From Uranotaenia lowii (taxonomy: Eukaryota; Arthropoda; Insecta; Diptera; Culicidae): a stretch of 64,000 nt of DNA. Location: the NCBI RefSeq assembly GCF_029784155.1, contig NC_073691.1, forward strand, positions 137,218,409 through 137,282,408, given 5' to 3'. The translations under genes and the position numbers were made by a program. This document shows positions 48,433 to 60,419 of the stretch, piece by piece (within the stretch, counting starts at the first letter, position 1; the number at the start of each line of letters is the position of its first letter). A model generated the notes under the pieces. It was given only the letters and a program-made list of their open reading frames with translations. It was not told where the DNA came from and did no database searches.

Positions 48433-48434
48433 TA

Positions 48435-51387
48435 CTATATCATTGCACAAAACCTATAAATGAAATAGTTTTTTATCGAAAAAATCAATAAGATCAAGAA
48501 AACGAAAGGTGTTAAAACTCCCATCATCCACAATTTGTTTTTGCTCATGTTAAATTTCGAATATTTGATAATTTTTTCTAATTTTTTCATAAAATTCATC
48601 AAACTTTATTTAATCCTCCCCCCTCGTGTTTTTTTGGAAACTTGTAACGGTTCTCGAATTTTACTGATCGTCCGATTGATCAACTGCCTTCACTTAGCGC
48701 CAAACGAGCCGAGACAATCGTACTCGTATGTGAAGCAGCAATTTCCGTTCGTGCCCGGCTAGACTCCTCAAGGCGAGTCCTTCAAAAATAATCAACCCGA
48801 ACCAATCGCTATCCAAGACCCAATTACTCCCGAATTAACGGAAAAAATATTCCAACGGGACCAACCAAAAACGCGTCGCAAAACTAGCAATAATTTTCCT
48901 TTCTCTCTTCGATCGACAAACAGCTGAAAATTAGAAGTTACAAAATTTATTTTCCTGCTTCCTAGGCCTTAACATTTTCTTTGGGATCCCACCTATCGAA
49001 TTCGAACTGTATTACCGGCGCACCGGCGAATATTTTTAGATTTAGCCAAGTGTACAAAAATACTTCAGATGTGGTGCTTCTCTATCGACCGCAGCTATTT
49101 ACAGACACAATACAGAAAGATCTGACCTTAATTGAGCAGCAAGATATCTCCTGGTGACTGCTACGCTGGATGCTGTCAGTTCTCTCCGAGGGTGACGGTG
49201 TGTCTCGGCTAACTGCGAGGTCTGGTTGACTGTGCTTCGCCAACAGTTTGCACCACGGGATTCGGGCTCCTGAAGATCACGAGGCAATTGACGACCTGAT
49301 GACCGTAAGTGGACAGACGTGTCCACCTGGGCCCGTGAATGCGCGGGAGGTTGATCACTGACCCTAGGGTAACGGGACCAATCCCTGGAGAGTGGCAATC
49401 TGGCTGACCGTCACTTCCTGCACCCACCAGTAGCACCTTCGCTTGAAGGATATTCCTTCAAGTATAGATACACGAACCAATTACCAAACCGACATTGAGA
49501 TCAGAATTCAAATAGATTAAGCTAATTTTTCATCAAATTACCTTATTGGATGAAAACCGATGGATCTTCACCCTGCTGGATGTTCTGGGTTCGATTCCAG
49601 CACCTGACCCTAGATTTTTTTGTACATTAGTTTTTTTCACAAAGTATTAATTTTCTTATGACTCACGATTTCCTAACCGCAACAAATCTCGCCAGGTCGT
49701 CGACGAGGACAACCGGTTTCGGTTCCTGCCACTAAAGGAGTAATTTTTACAGAATCTGAATCTTAGCGGGACTTATGGCTACTCACGTGGAGTTTTGGAC
49801 GCAGATCGCCCGAACCGAATAAATGGAGTGACGTTGATGTCGTGGCTTTTGTCACTCAACCGTATTTTTTTCTCGACTAGTTTCTGTAACTATATATTGA
49901 TTTCAATTAGCACCGCAATCAAAATAGTTTTCTAAAAAAAACCGTAGCTCACTTTGTGAATTTCAATATTGATCACATATCACAGTTTGGAGTCGCACAA
50001 ATTACTTTTGGCTAATCTTACACTTGACTAACGTTTCAACTGCCTGCCGAACAAATCGAGAAAGACAAATTATTGGCAAATGAAGGTTCTTGACCCCCGG
50101 AAAGTCTAATTTTAACCGTAGCCCACTAATACATGAAATGTATAAATACATTAAAAGTATTATCCGATCCATCATCATCGGAGTTGACCATAATTTCCGT
50201 TAACCCGGTGAACTGGATGATTGGACGGCGATCAGTTACTGAATTGTGGTTCTAACTCCCACCACTAGGGGCGCAAATACTAACTACGACGGAACTGAAA
50301 TTTCTGCTTATAAATTGAGCAACTATGTCTCGACTTGAATGTTCCAAGGAGAAAGTTTGCCAACCAAACGTAGAGAAAGCTCTAATGTTTGCCGTAAAGA
50401 AATTTACAACAAACCTTAAAACATTCTATCATTTTGTAACAATGTTACATTACACCCCTACTAACGCAAAAAAAAATAAGACGTAGGAATATTTTTTTTC
50501 TAAATATTTACATGTCATAAAATTTAAAATAAAAACCTTTAACGACTTACATTTAAGCACAGCTCCATTAGAATTAAGGCCAAATAATATCTTTTTCGAT
50601 ACTTTTTGATTCGTTTAACTTGGCCAATCGTTTCGATTGCTCACGGAACAACAAACACATTTGTATATCGATCTGTAAATCGACATTTCTATTTTTAGAA
50701 TTTTACTATTTTTCCTTTTTCTTTCTTCTCCGTTACTTTTTTTTTTCTTCCTCTGTTTCCCATAAACAACTAACCCAGCGTACCACATCCATCTTTCATT
50801 TCTTGTACCACTTTTCATTTACACTATTTAATTTGGTTCAACGACCAAAACTTCTTGGCACTCCAAGAACAACAACCCACCCACTGCTTTAAAAGCAAAT
50901 CCAGATCACAATCCGGCGAACGCAACGAAAAATACTGAAGCTATGCTTCCTTGCCTAGTTACTACTTGGCTACAAAAAAAACCCGTGAGGTTCTACCTCC
51001 GCGAACCGGTCCAAACTGAAACTAATACAGTTTCTCGTTCAGATCACCACCCGAACAAAGTGCTACTATTTCCATAAACTACTCCTCCAATTTCTCATCC
51101 TTCTATATCAAAAAGTGGTACAACCCTTGGTACGCTCCTATACCTATCAAACCGTTCTCACATCTATTGCTTCACCGCGACCTAGGCCAAATTCCCGGGT
51201 CAAAACAAACGACACAATTTCTATGGATTTGATCGCCGGTTTGCCTTGAAATCTGCCTGGTCGAATACTACATCTACTATCACTACTACACCGCAACGCG
51301 AACCACTTCTCGAAACAGACTCAACGGCACCGACATCATCAGTCTCGTCGTGGTTTTGTCTCGAGAAGTGTTCGGTTGAATACTTAG
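48435..51387. other. Long stretch without a recognised gene; one GC-rich patch
   Basis: 49100-49440 is clearly GC-richer than its surroundings and holds overlapping short frames on the - strand that match no family I know. A B-box-like TGGGTTCGATTCCAGC lies at 49590-49605, probably part of another tRNA-derived SINE. The rest is AT-rich. No gene call is made. Confidence 0.45.
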
Positions 51388-51391
51388 TTAA

Positions 51392-52123
51392 GGGGGGGGT
51401 AGGGTCTAACGGGTATAAAAAAAACACCATTTTCACGATTTTTTCTAGAGCTATCGTTCAAACAAATGAATTCAATTTTTTTTGCATTATACAAAGCATT
51501 GTTAAAAGATCATTTAGTAATTTTTTCGAAGAAAAATATTGAAAAATGAGCCGGTGAGGGAACATTTTCGAGGATGCCTTTTAGAAAACAGGATTTGCGG
51601 TGGACACTGTATCTCAGCACAGAATCATCTGAAGTCAAAAAATCAGAGCAAAATATTTTTAATAGATGTTTTTCTGGACCCCAACGTTTTTATTTAACTT
51701 AAAAATATTTTTATGAAATTTTTGTGGCTGTTTGAAGTAAAAACTACGATTTTTCACTTAAAAATCCGCCATTTTTCACCTGTAAAATCTCCCCAAAGTA
51801 AAAAAATCAAAAAAGGAAAACGTTGGGGTCTGGTATTTTATATGTAGAAAATATGTTCCAAATTTGAAAAGAATCGGATAAGTAGTTTTCAAATGACGAT
51901 GTCCACGGACTTTAAAAATGTGCTTTCGAGAAAAACGCGTTTGAAGTTTCTGCTCTTGCTTTCTTGCAGTATGAGTAAGGAGGAGATAAAGGCCTATAAC
52001 TTCCACAGTTTTGCTTCAATTGACTTGAAAATTTGACACAACATTCTTGAAATGTTTTACAATAAGAAAATAAAAAAATAAAAAAATCAATTTTTTGAAA
52101 GTGTTAGACCCTACCCCCCCCCC
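51392..52123 (+). mobile_element. TTAA-flanked (piggyBac-like) MITE, copy C
   Basis: 732 bp between TTAA at 51388-51391 and 52124-52127. Starts with a G-run and TAGGGTCTAACGGG, ends GTTAGACCCTACC and a C-run. Close match to copy B throughout. Confidence 0.9.
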
Positions 52124-52127
52124 TTAA

Positions 52128-52553
52128 AATCAAATTTCAAATATTTAAGTTTGAGCATTAAAAATTGTGAAAATTTGTGCCAATTTTTCACTTTCGCAGT
52201 TGCTGATCAAACGAACAACCGAAGTTTAAATAACAGGTCATGAGATAGACCAGTTATTGTAAAATTATGTTGGGCACAAGTGTGTTCTCTATTTTATTTT
52301 CAGAGTTCTGGGCTATTGCTATTGAATCTACGTTGTGTATGTCTACGAGGATGGCTTGGGCTATTTCAAGTTCAAGGTCGAAGATGGAACAGCTGATGAT
52401 CTTGATGATAATGTTATTATTCCTGATGTGGAATTATTCCTGATATGGAATCGGGTCATTGACCTGATGATTTCGATCAGCTGTTCGATGGTTGGTAAGG
52501 ATTTTTTTTATTTGTTTCATATTTCTACCATTCTTTCCAAATTTAGATTCGCT
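52128..52553 (+). other. Possible orphan exon-like segment
   Basis: A good-looking splice acceptor (...ctattttattttcag, to 52312) is followed by a frame with an acidic stretch (KVEDGTADDLDDNVIIPDVE) and a possible donor (ATG-GTTGGTAAGG near 52493-52500). No partner exon and no recognised domain. It could equally be retrotransposon noncoding DNA. Confidence 0.2.
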
Positions 52554-53461
52554 ATTGGTGCTTTCAAACCAATCTTTCTAAATCCTAATTCTTTATTGGT
52601 GCTTTCAAACCAATCAAATTTTGTTCTGGTCTTACATTCAAATGTTGGTGCTTTCAAACCAACCAACTAATCAATCATAATTGACTATTTCGTATTTATT
52701 CAAAATCTTAATTTCATAAACTTCCTCAGATACGCGATTTGTGTTGGTGCTTTCAAACCAACCATTCGATTAAACGCTAATTTTAAACTAAAATTATCCA
52801 GAAAAACCGTTGGTGCTTTCAAACCAACCAATCAATTAAGACACTAATTGTAACTATAATTATTTAAAATAAATGTCGGTGCTTTCAAACCAACCAATCA
52901 ATCATCGCTTGATGACCAACCAAATATTATTTTTACTTCTTCATATTTCGTTCCCAAATGTTTTTTTTTTGTTTGTGGTTTTGTACATAGCTGTTAAATT
53001 TTAGAAAATAATGTTGATGCTTTCAAATCAACCCTTCAATCATAGCTTGATGATTGGAAACCTATTCATTTGATTTCTTTTGTAAGTGCTTCTAGAGTGT
53101 TCAGAATACTTGTTGGTGCTTTCAAACCAACCCTTCAATCCTCCTTTGATGATTGGAACATAGTACAATTCAAAGTTTAGATTTGGATCCCAAATAGTGT
53201 TTTTTTTGTTTGTTCTTGTGTTATTACATAGCTATTAAAAATATTTCATTTTTAAAACAGACTGTTGATGCTTTTAAATCAACCCTTCAATCACCCTTCG
53301 ATGATTGGAACCTAGTTCATAAAATTAAAAATTCAGATTTTTATACCAACTGGTGTTTTTTTTGTTCTTGTGTTGTATTTCATAGCTTTTAAAAATGTTT
53401 CATTTTTAAAACAGACTGTTGATGCTTTTAAATCAACCCTTCAATCATACTTTGATGATTG
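52554..53461. repeat. Array of ten 20-nt hairpins (6-bp stem, 8-nt loop), last four with a second hairpin
   Basis: Hairpin 1 has the form NTTGNT-GCTTTCAA-ANCAAN. It starts at 52554, 52595, 52644, 52743, 52809, 52875, 53013, 53112, 53264 and 53418. Stem variants are ATTGGT/ACCAAT, GTTGGT/ACCAAC and GTTGAT/ATCAAC; nine of ten are fully paired. The last four copies carry a second 6+8+6 hairpin CAATCA-N8-TGATTG starting exactly 24 bases after the first (53037, 53136, 53288, 53442). Spacing grows from 41 to 154 bp. On the - strand the array lies 0.4-1.3 kb downstream of the gypsy pol stop, so it may be in that element's 3' noncoding region. Confidence 0.85.
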
Positions 53462-53871
53462 GAACCTAGTTCATAAAATTAAAAATTCAGATTTTGATAC
53501 CAACTGGTGTTTTTTTTTTGTTCTTGTGTTGTATTTCATAGCTTTTAAATATTTTTAAAACCAATTTTTTTTTCATTATGTTCTGGCAAATTACTACAAA
53601 TTTTGTTATCGCAAATTCAACATTAAGGGTGAAATTTTTGTACTCTTTCCCATGCTAATATATGATCCTTTCTGTTCAATTTGGTCAACGTTTACTGCCT
53701 CTTGCAAACTCGCACTTCCTTCACTTTTGTTACTGTTCCTTCTCAATAGATTCTTAATCTATTTCTCCGGATTCAACATTAAACAGAGAGGCCTTGAATC
53801 ATATCTCGCATAAAAATTTCCTAAAATTTCCCACATCCACGGTAGGACTTTTCCCATTCACCGTATACAAT
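53462..53871. other. Noncoding stretch between the hairpin array and pol
   Basis: Includes the rest of the last 154-bp tandem unit (to about 53560). No polypurine tract or LTR edge could be fixed, although this is where the 3' end of the retrotransposon is expected. Confidence 0.4.
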
Positions 53872-56558
53872 TTATTTCCGCTGTAAATCAGCTGATCTAA
53901 ATACTCCCAAATGCTTTCCATTCAAATCTTCCAATTCATAACAATTTGAACCCCTCTTTGCTATTATTTTGGCTGGTGAATATGTTTCCGCCAGTTTAGC
54001 ATTAAAATTCTTTGCTTTGTTCGACAAAAAGTAATTCTTCTTCATAATGATTTCTCCAACATTGAACTGTGGCAGTTTCGCTTTAGATCTTAAGTTGTAA
54101 TATTTTCCGTATCGTTCGTATGCTTGTTTTAAATTGTTTCTTACTTGTTCAAATATTTTCTTCATATCATTGTTTAGCTCTTCCGGTTTAACCTCAGTAT
54201 TTCCACCTCTCTCGCGGATTCTTCCGTATTCTTCGCCTGAACTAATATAGTTTCTTCCATAATTAATAAAGTACGGAGTAAAATCTGTTGAATCATGTAC
54301 TGCTGTTCTGATTGCCATTCCTATTTTGCTTATGTTCTCATCCCAGCATTTTTGATTTGAACCCTTCAGATACGCGCGAATAGCTGCTACTATAACTCTG
54401 TTTACTCGCTCAGTTGGATTATTAGCTGGATGATACGCGGCATTTTTCCAATGAGTAACTTTATACTTCTCTAGTAACGAGGCAAATAATGCGGATTTGA
54501 ACTGTGGACCGTTGTCCGAAATGAGTATTTCCGGGACTCCGAAAAGCAAAAAGATCATGCTTTCAACAAACTTTACGATTGCTGTTGTTTTGGCATCTCG
54601 CATCGGTTGAATGATTACGAATTTGGAGAAGTGATCGGTAATTACCAGTAGAACTGTATTACCATCTCGAGATCGCGGAAAAGGCCCTACAAAATCCATC
54701 GAAATAACCTGCCATGGCATTGAGGCAAGTTTCTGCTGACCTATAGGCGGAGTTCTAGCAGTGTTTGGATATTTCGCGCTTTTACAAGTATCACACCCGT
54801 TACAATAACGTTTAACGTCCACGCTCATTTTTGGCCAATAATATTGCTCCTGGATTTTCTTTAACGTTTTATTCGCGCCGAAATGAGCCACGCCGTGCTC
54901 TGCTTCGATAATCTTCAACTGGTCGGATTTTGGAGGAATGAGCTTCCAAGAAAAACGCGAATCTCTAAGCTTACCATCGTTGACGTATTTGTAAACATTT
55001 TCACCCACGACTTTAAAATCCCGATACTTCATTTGATCGACCTCAATATGCTTCTTCAAGTCTTCTAACTGCAGGTCGATCGTCAGTACGTCTACTGGTT
55101 TTTCTAGCCTCGATAATGCATCTGCGACAATGTTTAATTTTCCTTTTCTGTATTCTAGGATCATATTGTGTTGTTGGAGTTTCAACGCCCACCGCGCGAG
55201 CCTAGCTGAATTTCCCTCCACGCTCACCTGATGCAACCAGCGTAATGATTGGGCATCGGTGACTACTTTGAACTCGGTTCCCTCAACGTAGTGTCGAAAC
55301 TTTTCGATCGCTAAAATCACCGCCAAGCATTCTCGTTCGGTCGCGGAATATTTCTTTTGGGTTGCTGAAAATTTCTTCGAAAAGAAAGCTAACGGACGAC
55401 GGATACCTTCTTGATATTGGACAAGCACTGCCCCTGCTGCAACCGCGGACGCGTCGGATTCTATGACGAACTGGAGGTCAAAATCAGGGTTTGCTAAAAC
55501 TGGAGGTGTGGTGAGTACTGCTTTAATTTTATTAAACGATTCTTCAGTTTCTTTTGTCCAGATAAGTTTAGATTTAGACTTTTTGAGTAGATCAGTTATT
55601 GGGGCTAAAATTGTGCTATAACTCGGTATAAACTGCTTATAGAATCCTACCATTCCCATCAGCCGTCTCACCTCTTTTAGAGTAGTCGGAGCTGGGTAGC
55701 TTAGAATCGATTCTAGCTTTGAGCTGTCTATTGATACGCCTTCTTCTGACAATACGTATCCCAGGTACGATACCTTTTTCTGGCAAAAACGCGATTTCTC
55801 GATACTTATTGATAAGTTCGCCGACTTGAGCCTAACCGCGATTTTCGAGAGCAATTCGATGTGCTCATCAAAAGATCGTGATGTGACAACAATGTCATCT
55901 AAGTAAACGAATACTTGCGGTTCTAAATCGTAGCCCAGTGCGATATTCATCACTTTCGTCTGGCTAATAGGTGCTCCACACAATCCGAAAGGTGTGACCT
56001 TAAATCGATACAGGTGTTTACCGGCGCGAAACGAAGTGTAGTCCCGACTTTCAAGAGCTAACGGAATTTGCCAATACGCTTTGGACAAATCGATAATCGA
56101 AAAATACGTCGCTTTTTCTATCCTACCTAGTATCAATTGCATGTCTGGGAACGGATATGCTTCCTTTTTCGTGACCTCATTTATTCGTCTACAATCTAGA
56201 CACAATCTCCACTCTCCTGAAGATTTCTTTACCGGAAGTAACGGGTTACACCAATCCGATGTTGATTCCTCAATCACGTCGAGCTCTACCATTCTCTGAA
56301 TTTCTCTTTCCATTTCTTTTTGAATCGCGGGTGACCATCGATATCTAGGGGGCTTTTTTGGGGTCTGACCCTCTAAAATTTCAATTTTATGTTGCCATAA
56401 GTGAGTCCTACCTAGCTTACCGTCTCCTTTGAGCATGGTGACCACTTTAAATAGTTTCGATTTTTGTTCTTCCGAGAGTTTATGTTCCGTTTCGATCTGT
56501 TTTACGTCGTAATCCTTAGGCACTTCTATCGATGGTAGTTCAAGACTTAAGTCGTCTT
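53872..56558 (-). CDS. Ty3/gypsy-type retrotransposon Pol (RT, RNase H, integrase), N-terminus in gap
   Basis: A single uninterrupted frame of about 895 codons, still open where it meets the gap at 56558, so the protease and Gag parts are unseen. Numbering from the codon at 56523: reverse transcriptase about 45-260 with IIDLSKAYWQIPL (D145) and FVYLDDIVV (YLDD 207-210); RNase H about 350-470 with the acidic residues in ESDAS, ERECLA, TDAQS and VADALS; integrase zinc finger H543/H547/C577/C580; integrase core D610, D670 and E705 (34 residues between the last two); C-terminal basic region to 883. The protein copies the element's RNA into DNA and inserts it. No env frame follows. All visible catalytic motifs are intact and no stop or frameshift is seen, so the copy is young. 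Flanking LTRs were not located; the solo LTR at 32357 need not belong to it. Confidence 0.93.
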
Positions 56559-57058
56559 NNNNNNNNNNNNNNNNNNNNNNNNNNNNNNNNNNNNNNNNNN
56601 NNNNNNNNNNNNNNNNNNNNNNNNNNNNNNNNNNNNNNNNNNNNNNNNNNNNNNNNNNNNNNNNNNNNNNNNNNNNNNNNNNNNNNNNNNNNNNNNNNNN
56701 NNNNNNNNNNNNNNNNNNNNNNNNNNNNNNNNNNNNNNNNNNNNNNNNNNNNNNNNNNNNNNNNNNNNNNNNNNNNNNNNNNNNNNNNNNNNNNNNNNNN
56801 NNNNNNNNNNNNNNNNNNNNNNNNNNNNNNNNNNNNNNNNNNNNNNNNNNNNNNNNNNNNNNNNNNNNNNNNNNNNNNNNNNNNNNNNNNNNNNNNNNNN
56901 NNNNNNNNNNNNNNNNNNNNNNNNNNNNNNNNNNNNNNNNNNNNNNNNNNNNNNNNNNNNNNNNNNNNNNNNNNNNNNNNNNNNNNNNNNNNNNNNNNNN
57001 NNNNNNNNNNNNNNNNNNNNNNNNNNNNNNNNNNNNNNNNNNNNNNNNNNNNNNNNNN
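56559..57058. other. Assembly gap, 500 N
   Basis: Exactly 500 Ns. It hides the 5' part of the retrotransposon and the start of the 13-bp repeat. Confidence 0.99.
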
Positions 57059-57400
57059 TGAATCTGAAATCTGAATCTGAAATCTAAATATGATATCGGA
57101 ATCTAAAATCTAAAACTGATATTTGAATCTAAAATCTGAATCTAAAATTTGAATTTGAAATCTGAATCTGGAATCCGGAATCTGGATCTGAAATCAGAAA
57201 TCCGAATCTGTATCTGAAATTTGAATCTGAAATCTGAATCTGAAATCTGAATCTGAAATCTGAATCTGAAATCTGAATCTGAAATCTGAATCTGAAATCT
57301 GAATCTGAAATCTGAATCTGAAATCTGAATCTGAAATCTGAATCTGAAATCTGAACTTGAAATCTGAAACTGAAATCTTAAGCTGAAATCTGAAATCAGA
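57059..57400. repeat. 13-bp tandem repeat (AATCTGAATCTGA)n, degenerate at its edges
   Basis: The central part (57215-57355) is nearly perfect; the outer parts drift (AATCTAAAATCTG etc.). It abuts the gap, which probably contains more of it. A periodic open frame on the - strand is a by-product. Confidence 0.93.
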
Positions 57401-57405
57401 AATCC

Positions 57406-57525
57406 CGGAGTTCAAGCACAGTTGTACCGGATAAGTTTTTCCATGACTGTCTGCCAACTGCATCGTTGATATAAGTCGCGAATGACATAAAGGTGTTAAA
57501 ACTACTACAATCGAAACAGTAAAAA
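57406..57525 (+). mobile_element. 3' half of the tRNA-derived SINE
   Basis: Starts inside the B-box (GGAGTTCAAGCAC) and matches the SINE at 14029-14220 through 'acagttgtaccggataag', 'gccaactgcatcgttgat' and 'actacaatcgaaac'. The head is missing and the 13-bp repeat takes its place. Confidence 0.78.
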
Positions 57526-57616
57526 TGTTATAAACATAATAAATTTCACAGTTGCAGATGATTGTGCTTGAATATAATAGATTAATGTATAATACCATCC
57601 ATAAAATATAGGTATA

Positions 57617-58930
57617 GAGTGTAGTGGGTGATTTTAAATGAGCAGAAGAAAAAAGTTTTTTTTATAATGATCCAGTCAAGTTTTATTGTGTTTCATTTAT
57701 TATTTCCATCTGTGAAGTGTCTGTGCCAAGGTTAAGCAAGGAGTTACAATGAGAAGTGCAATGAGTCAAATCGCTTTTGAATATTTTTAGTTCAAGTGCA
57801 ATGATGTTTTCGTTTTGTTATTGGTAATGTGATGACGCGAACATGGCTCTCGAACGAAGAGCTTTAACGAAGTGCAATGTTATGTTTCGAATGTAGATAG
57901 CGCTGTAATCGTTTTCAGTTTGGTTTTCTCTGCTGCTGCTAATTTTAAATAAAGATGGCGCAGTTTTAGCACTTTTGAAGAAAGCTTCGTAATTCTTTTC
58001 TGTATGTGGTTTGGTTACGCTGGACAGAGCTTCAAAACAAGATAAGTATCTTTATTTTCCTTTTAACTCCCAGTCTGAGCAATACATCCTTTGCATGTTT
58101 CTCTCTGTTTTAAAGAGAATTTTGTGAAATTCATCTAAAATAAACAGATTTTGTTAATACGAAATGTTCGCTAAATTGATAAAAGCACAAAACTTTTGAA
58201 CGGTTCACGTCAGGAAAGCTATCAAATAGTTTCGTTAAGTTTGATTTCATGGTTGCCAAACTAAAAGAACATTTGTTTTCTACAGATTTTGAAGTAATCA
58301 CTGTTTATCATAAATCTAGAACTCTATTTATAAAATATTTTAGTTTATTTATTTTTTAACAACAAAACAGTTTATAATTATAAATAATTAATACGCTTGT
58401 AGGGTTCTATTGAAGACGTCAATGTGCTACCAAACATTATCGTAGATTGTTAAGCTGAGTAAATTGTGTTTCATTTATTCGCGAACAAAGTGAACTACAT
58501 ATTTTCAGACTTAAATCAAGAGCATCTTCGGTAAGTTGCACCGGTGCTAAGTACATCGATCATTAAATATTTAAATTTGCTTTGATCACATCCCTTCCCA
58601 AAGGGAATCCAGATCTTATTTACCTTCCCCACTAACAAACCATCCTTCCTGTGACCACCGTGGAGATTTAGAGGTGTATTCGGTCTCTAGTAGCAACGGA
58701 AGTCGGACTAACAATCCTTCCCTTTCCCCGATGAACCGTAAGGACGTGGCCGGCGCCGTTATTGACCATATAAGATAAGGAACCTTCGAAACGTGTACAC
58801 AGAAAATGGTAAGCTAATCCCAAGCCCCATTTATTTGGATCTATGTACAATTTTGTTGATTCTTGTCAATCACGGAGTAGCAACTACTGAAATGTACGGT
58901 TTATCTAAGCTCAAGCTCAAGCTCAAGCTC
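57617..58930 (+). mobile_element. Non-autonomous LINE-like insertion with 26-bp target-site duplication
   Basis: The exact 26-bp direct repeat made of AATACCATCC, ATAAAATATA and GGTATA flanks it (57591-57616 and 58931-58956). The insert is 1314 bp, has no significant frame, contains the GGACGTGGCCGGCGCCGTTATTG and TCACGGAGTAGCAAC blocks shared with 30985-31200, and ends in (AAGCTC)n. A simple-repeat tail instead of poly(A) and a long target duplication indicate target-primed insertion of a LINE-derived RNA. Clade unknown. Confidence 0.82.
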
Positions 58931-58956
58931 AATACCATCCATAAAATATAGGTATA

Positions 58957-59879
58957 ATATAAAATTTAAAGAAAGATTCAAACAATACCTACAATAATAA
59001 AACATTCATTACGTTATCAGCATTAGCACAATTAATTATCAAAGCCACGCGGCGAGACGGCAGTTCCTCCTTCTGCTGGGTGGTGGATTTGGTGAGCGAC
59101 AAAAAGAGAGATAAAGGATTTGTTTCTCCCGCAGCTACGTGAGGGGTGCGAGATTTGTACCCCAACCTGCTGGAAACGTGGGCAAAACTGTTTGAAATCT
59201 GACAACTTTTAGTAAATTCGAAAAACGTTGCTACAAATTTTTGAAACACTACTCAAAAGGTATGTCAATCGAAAGAGGAGGTTCTAATGAATCTCTAGGT
59301 ATATAAAAAGTGGCCAATTTGAGTTCAAATTTTAGAGAAATCACGCTATCAAAATCCCGTAAACCCACCAAGACGAGGGAGAGTTTGAAAAATGTCAAAA
59401 AAGTTGTTAGTTTCATTACAATATACTGAACAACTGAGATTTTTGAGAAACCAACTATGTTCTACGAAAATAATAATAAAGTTAACGAAAAAAAACTAAA
59501 ATTTTAATTTAGAGAATCGGTCCATTGGTAAACGAGATACAGCAATGCAAAGCCAAAATTGGGTGTCTTTTTTGAAGTAAGAATTTTTTCTACCGGAAGT
59601 TCTGGAATAGCGGCCAAACCTTCCACTGGACCCCTATATATTTGTACATCTGTAGAAAGGTAAATTCTTAACAATTTCGAAAATCGTTAAGTTAGATCAA
59701 AACAATAAATCATTCAGAAGTTATAAGCATTTCAAAAAGAGCTCTTTTTTTGGACTTTTTTCATTCGGAACCGATTACCGGTAAATTCCTAAAACCTATT
59801 GACTTAATTTTGGAATGTTGAGAAACTACATAAAATTATCTAAACAATGAATATAATATCATCAAAATCGGTTATTATT
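58957..59879. other. Gene-free stretch
   Basis: Short frames only; nothing supported. Confidence 0.45.
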
Positions 59880-60118
59880 TGTGGCCAGGGGAACGAGCGC
59901 AAGAGCTCGGGTCAATATGACCCGAACGGCATATTATCGGTTTTTTTCATGGGGCCATTTCCGGTGGTCACCGGAAGTTATCTGGTACTACAGATTGTGT
60001 ATTCTGCGGCTCTGCATAATTTTTCCAAATTTCAGATTTTTCCGATTTTTTTGTCACGAGTTATGATGAATTGAATGTACGCTTCGGGTCATATTGACCC
60101 GAGCGGCGCGGGAAGGTT
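59880..60118. mobile_element. Short MITE with GCTCGGGTCAATATGACCCGAA termini
   Basis: CGGGTCAATATGACCCG at 59908-59924 and its exact inverse CGGGTCATATTGACCCG at 60085-60101 bound a segment of about 240 bp with further flanking similarity (gcaagagctc... / ...gagcggcgc). No coding. Confidence 0.6.
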
Positions 60119-60419
60119 AAAGTTATAGTTTATAGTTATTTATAGTTTTAAAATTTTGTACAAACCGGTTGAGAAACAAGAGATATATAGCGTCAAATTG
60201 ACACTCCAGAAACGGGTAAACGGGTAAACAAACATTAACTATTCATAATAAAAATAATTCATTTAGGAAAATGTATCCATTCGTGGATTTCCAGAATCCA
60301 CAATTTAAAAAAATAAGAAGAAGAAAATGTATAAAAAAAAGTGAAAGTTTCATACAAAATCTCTCATCAAATACTTTTCTTACAAACTGGTTAAGATCTA
60401 CGAACGGCCTGCCGGGGCC
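60119..60419 (+). other. Upstream region of the host gene
   Basis: The frame of the gene's first exon is open from at least 60368 upstream of the chosen ATG, and an AG acceptor preceded by pyrimidines lies just before (tttcttac...gttaag, ending 60392). So either transcription starts here or a further 5' exon is spliced in. No TATA box or initiator can be fixed. Confidence 0.4.

Noticed and set aside
52554..53461. CRISPR-like array
   Set aside because: Spacing is irregular, repeats are imperfect hairpins, there are no cas genes and the DNA is clearly eukaryotic.
57194..57598. 134-codon - strand frame with SDFRFQI repeats
   Set aside because: It is the translation of the 13-bp tandem repeat.
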